Assembly: GCA_016793305.1 (NCBI GenBank)
Contig: JAEUHU010000203.1
Span: 1-9,925, forward strand
Length of the DNA: 9,925 bases
Source of the DNA: Planctomycetota bacterium
Lineage (GTDB): Bacteria; Planctomycetota; UBA1135; UBA2386
Reading direction: 5' to 3'
Below are positions 6,593 to 9,925 of the stretch, one piece after another. Position numbers and translations under genes: made by a program. How positions within the stretch are numbered: the first letter of the stretch is position 1; the number at the start of each line of letters is the position of its first letter. The notes under the pieces are model-generated. The model was not told the DNA's origin, did not search any database, and worked only from the letters and a program-made list of their open reading frames with translations.

Positions 6593-6823
6593 GGGAAGGC
6601 CGCAGTGTAGTGCGCCGCGGGCCGCGCGGGGCGCTTCGGTCTCGGTTCGAGGCAGACGATTTCCACGCCATGGCAACGTCGGCAAAGCAGCACCGTTCTC
6701 GGGCGCGCTCCGCCGCCGGGGACGTGCCCCGACCGCGATTGCGGTGCGAGGTACCCTTCTCCCGTCACATCCGCGCGCGTCTCCGGTTGATCCGGCGCCA
6801 CTCCTGCGATCCTTCCTTCCTCG
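6593..6823. other. Divergent intergenic region between the minus-strand series and the secreted-protein gene
   Basis: These 231 bases must hold the promoters for both directions. I see no gene in it. A small inverted repeat ACCGC-GATT-GCGGT (6732-6745) sits 78 bases before the plus-strand start and could be an operator half, but a 5+5 repeat is easily chance at this GC content. The plus-strand leader just before ATG 6824 is pyrimidine-rich (TCCTTCCTTCCTC) with no Shine-Dalgarno site. Confidence 0.5.
6604..6609 (-). promoter_or_regulatory. Possible -10 box (TACACT) for the minus-strand gene series
   Basis: On the minus strand TACACT (6609-6604) lies 11 bases before ATG 6592 and matches TATAAT at four positions, including the conserved T-A and final T. 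The expected -35 region is GC-rich and does not match TTGACA. If used, the leader would be only a few bases long, which fits the absent Shine-Dalgarno site. Confidence 0.27.
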
Positions 6824-8641
6824 ATGATCCGTCCACTCGCCGTCCTGCTCGCCACGACCATCGCCCTCGTCGCCCAACAGCCGACCTACCACGCCGTCCG
6901 TGAGGCGATCGCCGACCCGAACGTCGCGGTCCTGCCGGGCGGCTTCGTCTGGGACATCCCGGGCGTGCGCTCCGACTTCCTGATCGCCGGCGGCGGCCAG
7001 TTCACCGAGCTGCCCGACGGCACCGCGCGCCTCACCGGCCGCGTGTTCGGCGCGTCGAGTGTCTATTCGGCGTTCCTGATCGACATCCAGCTGTCGGGCC
7101 GGGTGCAGCCGGGCGATGCCAGCCACCCGCCGGCCGGCATGCCCGATCTGCAGCTCCAGGGCAGCGCCTACGTCCCGACCGGCTCGATCGACCCGGCCAC
7201 GTTCGTCTACTACACGCAGGCGAGCGGCGTGCTGCTCGGCACGCGCGACTTCGACGGCTTCAACCTCAGCCTCGCCAGCAGCTCCCCGATCCAGGTCGGC
7301 GTCGGCGCCAACAACCGCAACGGCGCCCTCGGCGTGCAGGGCCAGTTCACCGTGCAGGTGACCCACCAGCACACCTACCCGATCAACCCGACCGGCACGG
7401 CGACGCTGGCGATCGAACTGCCGGTCGAGAAGGAGTTCTTCGCCACGCACCCGCTGCCGGACACGACCCGCACGACGCTCACGGCCGGTCGCGCGATGGT
7501 GATGCCGGGTCTCGGCTCCGACTACGTGTTCGTGCCCTCGGCGCGCTTCACCGAGCACGCCGACGGCACCGCGACCGCGACCGGCCGCCTCGCCCGGCTG
7601 TCGCAGCTCGACGACGCCTGGCAGGCGACGATCACGTTCCAGAACCGCATCGATCCGGGCCAGGCCGGCCACCCGCCGGTCGGCAGCCCGGTGCTGCAGC
7701 TGCTGCCGAGCGCCTACGCGCAGAACGGCGGCATCATCGATCCGAGCCACTGGCGCTACTACCAGAACGTCACCGCGACGCTGGTCGGCGACGGCCTCAA
7801 CGCCGGCGGCAACGTCACGCTGACCAACACCACAGCGGCCCAGATCGGCGGCGGCAGCAACCAGACCAACACCTACATCGGCTGGTACGGCGCGTTCGCC
7901 GCGACCGTCACGCAACAGCCCACCAACCGCACGATCGCGATCACCGGCCCGGTCGAACTGTTCAGCACCACCGCGGTGTTCCCGGTGTTGCCGTTCCCGG
8001 TGCTCGACGTGCCGGCCACGCCACCGCAGCTGCCGACCCTGACCGACCGGGGCGTCGTGCTCACGGGCGACCACCTGGCCTGGGTCGAGTTGTTCTACCT
8101 CGGCCCGGATCTGAGCGGCGGCCACAGCAAGTTCGACTGGGATGGCGGCTACTTCCGCGTGCTCGACAACCAGCACATCGAAGTGCACCCGCGCCCGGGT
8201 CGTGCGCCTGGCACCTATCAGTTCGGGGTCCTCAACCCGGCGATCGCCAGCAACCCGATCAGCATCGAACTGGTCCCGCCGAGCTCCCCGAAGCTCTTCA
8301 CCGAAGAGGAAGTTCCGCAGTACTTCCAGGCCAACGTCTACGTGCACGCCGGCTCGTCGACCGGGCACGCCATGTCGCTGGTCGGCTTCAGCCTCAGCAA
8401 CCTGCCGACCAGCATCCCGTACATCGTCGACCTCGGCATCGGCAACAACGGCTTCGAGCTGATCGTCGACTGGCGCTGGATCCAGAACGACCCCGTCACC
8501 GGAATCGCGCGGGTCGACTACCCGAACTACCCGAGCTGGTGGGGTGGTCTGCAGTGGTACATGCAGGCCGGCGTGCTGGACACCACCTTGCCCTACGTGG
8601 TGCTCGAGCCGACCAACGTGTTCGCCGTGCAGTTCCAGTGA
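6824..8641 (+). CDS. Secreted protein with two tandem repeat domains and planctomycete-like C-terminal module
   Basis: This is a 605-residue protein with a type I signal peptide: basic 'MIRP', a hydrophobic core to about residue 16, and likely cleavage after 'LVA'. Two related domains follow, at about 51-181 and 233-364. Both contain 'F-T-E..DGTA..TGR', then 'P-G-[DQ]-A-[SG]-HPP', 'LQL..SAY', 'IDP', a Tyr-rich strand, 'QIG/QVG.G.N..N' and 'G.F...VT.Q'. From memory this pattern occurs in secreted, often PEP-CTERM-bearing proteins of unknown function; no PEP-CTERM tail is present here. Residues 400-486 look like an IPT/TIG-type beta domain, and 490-605 end with 'IVDLGIGNNGFEL', 'QAGVLD' and 'EPTNVFAVQF', a tail style I associate with Planctomycetota extracellular proteins. 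It has only beta-type sequence, no Cys and no membrane anchor. The role is unknown; adhesion or carbohydrate binding is a guess. ATG 6824 gives a proper signal peptide. Confidence 0.85.
   Translation: MIRPLAVLLATTIALVAQQPTYHAVREAIADPNVAVLPGGFVWDIPGVRSDFLIAGGGQFTELPDGTARLTGRVFGASSVYSAFLIDIQLSGRVQPGDASHPPAGMPDLQLQGSAYVPTGSIDPATFVYYTQASGVLLGTRDFDGFNLSLASSSPIQVGVGANNRNGALGVQGQFTVQVTHQHTYPINPTGTATLAIELPVEKEFFATHPLPDTTRTTLTAGRAMVMPGLGSDYVFVPSARFTEHADGTATATGRLARLSQLDDAWQATITFQNRIDPGQAGHPPVGSPVLQLLPSAYAQNGGIIDPSHWRYYQNVTATLVGDGLNAGGNVTLTNTTAAQIGGGSNQTNTYIGWYGAFAATVTQQPTNRTIAITGPVELFSTTAVFPVLPFPVLDVPATPPQLPTLTDRGVVLTGDHLAWVELFYLGPDLSGGHSKFDWDGGYFRVLDNQHIEVHPRPGRAPGTYQFGVLNPAIASNPISIELVPPSSPKLFTEEEVPQYFQANVYVHAGSSTGHAMSLVGFSLSNLPTSIPYIVDLGIGNNGFELIVDWRWIQNDPVTGIARVDYPNYPSWWGGLQWYMQAGVLDTTLPYVVLEPTNVFAVQFQ
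6974..7366 (+). repeat. Repeat copy 1 (protein-level) in the secreted protein
   Basis: This encodes residues 51-181. It is paired with 7520-7915 at a spacing of 182 residues. Shared anchors include DGTARLTGR, PGDASHPPAG, LQGSAYVPTGSIDP, QVGVGANNRNG and GQFTVQVTHQ. DNA identity is low, so the duplication is old. Confidence 0.75.
7520..7915 (+). repeat. Repeat copy 2 (protein-level) in the secreted protein
   Basis: This encodes residues 233-364. Anchors matching copy 1 are DGTATATGR, PGQAGHPPVG, LLPSAYAQNGGIIDP, QIGGGSNQTN and GAFAATVTQQ. The middle Tyr strand (HWRYYQ against TFVYYT) and the following 'G' turn also line up. Confidence 0.75.
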
Positions 8642-8643
8642 GA

Positions 8644-8695
8644 CCGGTGGCCGGGCTCGGCACCGGCCGGAGAACACGGGCCCGCATGCGGCCCG
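8644..8695 (+). terminator. Two tandem GC-rich hairpins after the secreted-protein gene
   Basis: Hairpin 1 (8644-8666) pairs CCGGT with ACCGG and, after one bulged G, GCCG with CGGC around the loop GGCT. Hairpin 2 (8677-8695) pairs CGGGCC with GGCCCG around a seven-base loop, and its centre is also the perfect palindrome CCGCATGCGG (8682-8691). They start three bases after the stop codon. There is no U-tract, so classical intrinsic termination is uncertain; they could instead end transcription in a U-less manner or protect the 3' end. Confidence 0.45.
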
Positions 8696-8700
8696 GCTCG

Positions 8701-8706
8701 TAAGCT
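8701..8706 (+). promoter_or_regulatory. Possible -10 box (TAAGCT) for a leaderless methyltransferase transcript
   Basis: TAAGCT fits the loose TANNNT pattern and ends seven bases before the GTG at 8714, the spacing expected when transcription starts at the start codon. No Shine-Dalgarno site lies in front of the GTG. No -35 match is visible; the region upstream is occupied by the hairpins. Confidence 0.25.
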
Positions 8707-8713
8707 GCGGGGC

Positions 8714-9889
8714 GTGCGCGACGACGCGATCCAGTCCTGCCTCCACTTCGGCACCTGCGGTGGCTGCTCGCTGCTCGACCAGCCGATCGGCGCCCAGCTG
8801 GAGCACAAGCAGCAGCGCGCCGCCGAACTGCTGGCCACGTTCCTCGGTAGCAGCGTGCCGAAGGTCACCCCACCGCCGCGCCCGCCTCGGCACGATCGCA
8901 CCGCGATCCTGTATCCGGCCCAGCTGGTGAAGGGCTCGCTGCAGCTCGGCATCTACCGCCGTGGCAGCCACACGATCGAACCGATCGCCGACTGCCGACT
9001 GCAGCACAAGGCGCTGACCACGTTCGGCGTGCGCGCCGGTGCCCTGCTGCGCGACCTCGGCGTGTCGGTCTATCGCGAGGAGACCGGCAACGGCCTGGTG
9101 CGGGCCGTGCGGGCGCGGCTGATGCCGGGCAGCCGCGAACTGCTGGTCGGTGTGGTGGTCACGCGCGCGCAGTTCTCCGAACGCGAGCGCCTCGCGAAGG
9201 GACTGTGGCGGATCGCCGAGGACCTGCGCGACGACCAGGGCAAGGTGCTGCCGCTGGTCGGCACGGTGCTGAACGTCAACCCGCAGCAGGGCAACGTGCT
9301 GCTCGGCCCCACCACCGAGGTGCTGCGCGGCCAGGCGTTCCAGACCGACCACCAAGGCGACCTGCGGCTGCGGGTCTCGTTCGGCAGCTTCTACCAGCTG
9401 CACCGCCACGCCGAGGCGGTGCTGTTCAAGCCAGCCCTGGCGCTGCTCGGCCCGGTCGCTGGGCTGCGCATCGTCGACGGCTACGGCGGCGTCGGCACGT
9501 TCGCGCTGCGGCTGCTGCGGGCAGGTGCTGCGCACGTGACGCTCGTCGAGAGTTCGCCGAGTGCGTGCGGCGATGCGCGCCACAACCTCGAAGCGAACGG
9601 CTTCGCCGGCCGCGCCGAAGTGCGCGAGGAACCGTTCGGCGCCTCGCCGCTGCCGGCGTGCGACCTGCTGCTCGCCGACCCGCCGCGGGCCGGTCTGCAG
9701 GCGCAGGGTGCGGCGGCCATCGTCGCCGCCGCCCCACCGCGCGTGCTGCTGGTGTCCTGTTCCCTCGAGTCGCTGGCCCGCGACCTGGCGGCGCTGGATC
9801 CGCACTACGCGGTCGAAGCGGTGGAGCTGTGCGACCTGTTCCCGCACACGGAGCACATCGAGGCGCTGACGCTGCTGCGGCGGCGGTGA
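8714..9889 (+). CDS. SAM-dependent RNA uracil-5-methyltransferase, RlmC/RlmD/TrmA family
   Basis: This is a 391-residue enzyme that should transfer a methyl group from SAM to C5 of a uracil in RNA, most likely 23S rRNA. The N-terminus begins at the iron-sulfur motif: Cys9, Cys15, Cys18 ('CLHFGTCGGC') and a fourth Cys94 ('IADCRL'). No TRAM domain precedes it, as in RlmC and unlike RlmD. The SAM site is 'VDGYGGVGTFAL' (254-265), where family members usually have Cys in 'YCGVGTF'. 'ADPPRAGL' (321-328) is present, the catalytic nucleophile is Cys349 in 'LVSCSLESLARDL' and the likely general base is Glu383 in 'PHTEHIEAL'. 'FYQLH' (226-230) replaces the usual 'F.Q.N'. Start is GTG 8714: the frame is open back to the previous stop but offers no ATG, GTG or TTG. 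The family is certain, the target base not. Confidence 0.9.
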   Translation: MRDDAIQSCLHFGTCGGCSLLDQPIGAQLEHKQQRAAELLATFLGSSVPKVTPPPRPPRHDRTAILYPAQLVKGSLQLGIYRRGSHTIEPIADCRLQHKALTTFGVRAGALLRDLGVSVYREETGNGLVRAVRARLMPGSRELLVGVVVTRAQFSERERLAKGLWRIAEDLRDDQGKVLPLVGTVLNVNPQQGNVLLGPTTEVLRGQAFQTDHQGDLRLRVSFGSFYQLHRHAEAVLFKPALALLGPVAGLRIVDGYGGVGTFALRLLRAGAAHVTLVESSPSACGDARHNLEANGFAGRAEVREEPFGASPLPACDLLLADPPRAGLQAQGAAAIVAAAPPRVLLVSCSLESLARDLAALDPHYAVEAVELCDLFPHTEHIEALTLLRRR

Positions 9890-9897
9890 GGCTCACC
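9885..9897. repeat. Palindrome joining two convergent stop codons
   Basis: GGTGAG-G-CTCACC contains the TGA of the methyltransferase (9887-9889) and, on the other strand, the TGA of the convergent gene (9895-9893). It could fold with a 5-bp stem and a 3-base loop. It lacks a U-tract on either side, so a terminator role is doubtful. Confidence 0.4.
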
Positions 9898-9925
9898 CGA
9901 GCAGCAGCGCCAGATCGTCCTTCGA
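9893..9925 (-). CDS. C-terminal end of a convergent gene (partial)
   Basis: The minus-strand frame reads ten residues, SKDDLALLLG, then TGA (9895-9893). The ending looks like natural coding sequence and the tail-to-tail layout with four bases or fewer between stops matches the other convergent pair in this window. The rest of the gene is outside the window, so no product can be named. Confidence 0.42.
   Translation of the reverse strand, partial: SKDDLALLLG

Noticed and set aside
6732..6745. Inverted repeat ACCGC-GATT-GCGGT as a defined operator
   Set aside because: A 5+5 repeat is likely by chance in so GC-rich a region, and no matching regulator is nearby.
5735..9856. A 1373-codon open frame on the minus strand, spanning three genes
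   Set aside because: Only its last 286 codons (from 6592 down) are a real gene. The rest is antisense to the secreted protein and the methyltransferase, is Arg/Ala/Val/Glu-rich without motifs, and stays open because high-GC codon use on the plus strand avoids stops in this phase.

Overview
This is a very GC-rich window with almost no wasted space. It holds eight largely or wholly visible protein genes plus the last codons of a ninth at the right edge. I saw no rRNA, tRNA, CRISPR array, insertion sequence or phage gene. The gene style suggests a Planctomycetota-like bacterium: a bacterial Ser/Thr kinase fused to a membrane anchor and a formylglycine-generating-enzyme-like (SUMF1) domain, a large secreted repeat protein with an 'LGIGNNG' C-terminal module, futalosine-type menaquinone metabolism, and few Shine-Dalgarno sites. 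A Myxococcota-like source is the main alternative. This placement is inference from gene content, not from a phylogenetic marker.

Layout. (1) 1-1034, plus strand: two genes joined by an ATGA overlap. Together they look like the N-terminal/middle and C-terminal parts of the recombination-associated protein RdgC, split into two polypeptides. The second has its own good ribosome binding site. (2) 1031-6592, minus strand: five genes in one direction, transcribed from 6592 down to 1031. In order they are an unrecognised single-pass membrane protein, a futalosine hydrolase (MqnB), a transmembrane Ser/Thr kinase with a SUMF1-like extracytoplasmic end, a small lipoprotein, and a B3/B4-domain protein. 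Two of the four junctions overlap (ATGA at 5735-5738, TGATG at 1673-1677). The other two have gaps of 49 and 88 bases, so one operon or several short units are both possible. (3) 6593-6823: the only divergent intergenic region. (4) 6824-8641, plus strand: a secreted protein with a clear internal duplication, followed by two strong GC hairpins. (5) 8714-9889, plus strand: a radical-free, SAM-dependent RlmC/RlmD/TrmA-type RNA uracil-5-methyltransferase with an iron-sulfur cluster motif. (6) 9893-9925, minus strand: the last ten codons of a convergent gene.

Functionally the neighbours do not form one obvious pathway. RdgC belongs to DNA recombination, MqnB to menaquinone synthesis, the methyltransferase to rRNA/tRNA modification, and the kinase and secreted protein to the cell envelope. 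The points most worth following are the split RdgC, the kinase whose SUMF1-like domain lacks part of the usual active-site cysteine pattern, the duplicated secreted protein, and the very tight convergent gene ends (a shared CTAG and a palindromic double stop).
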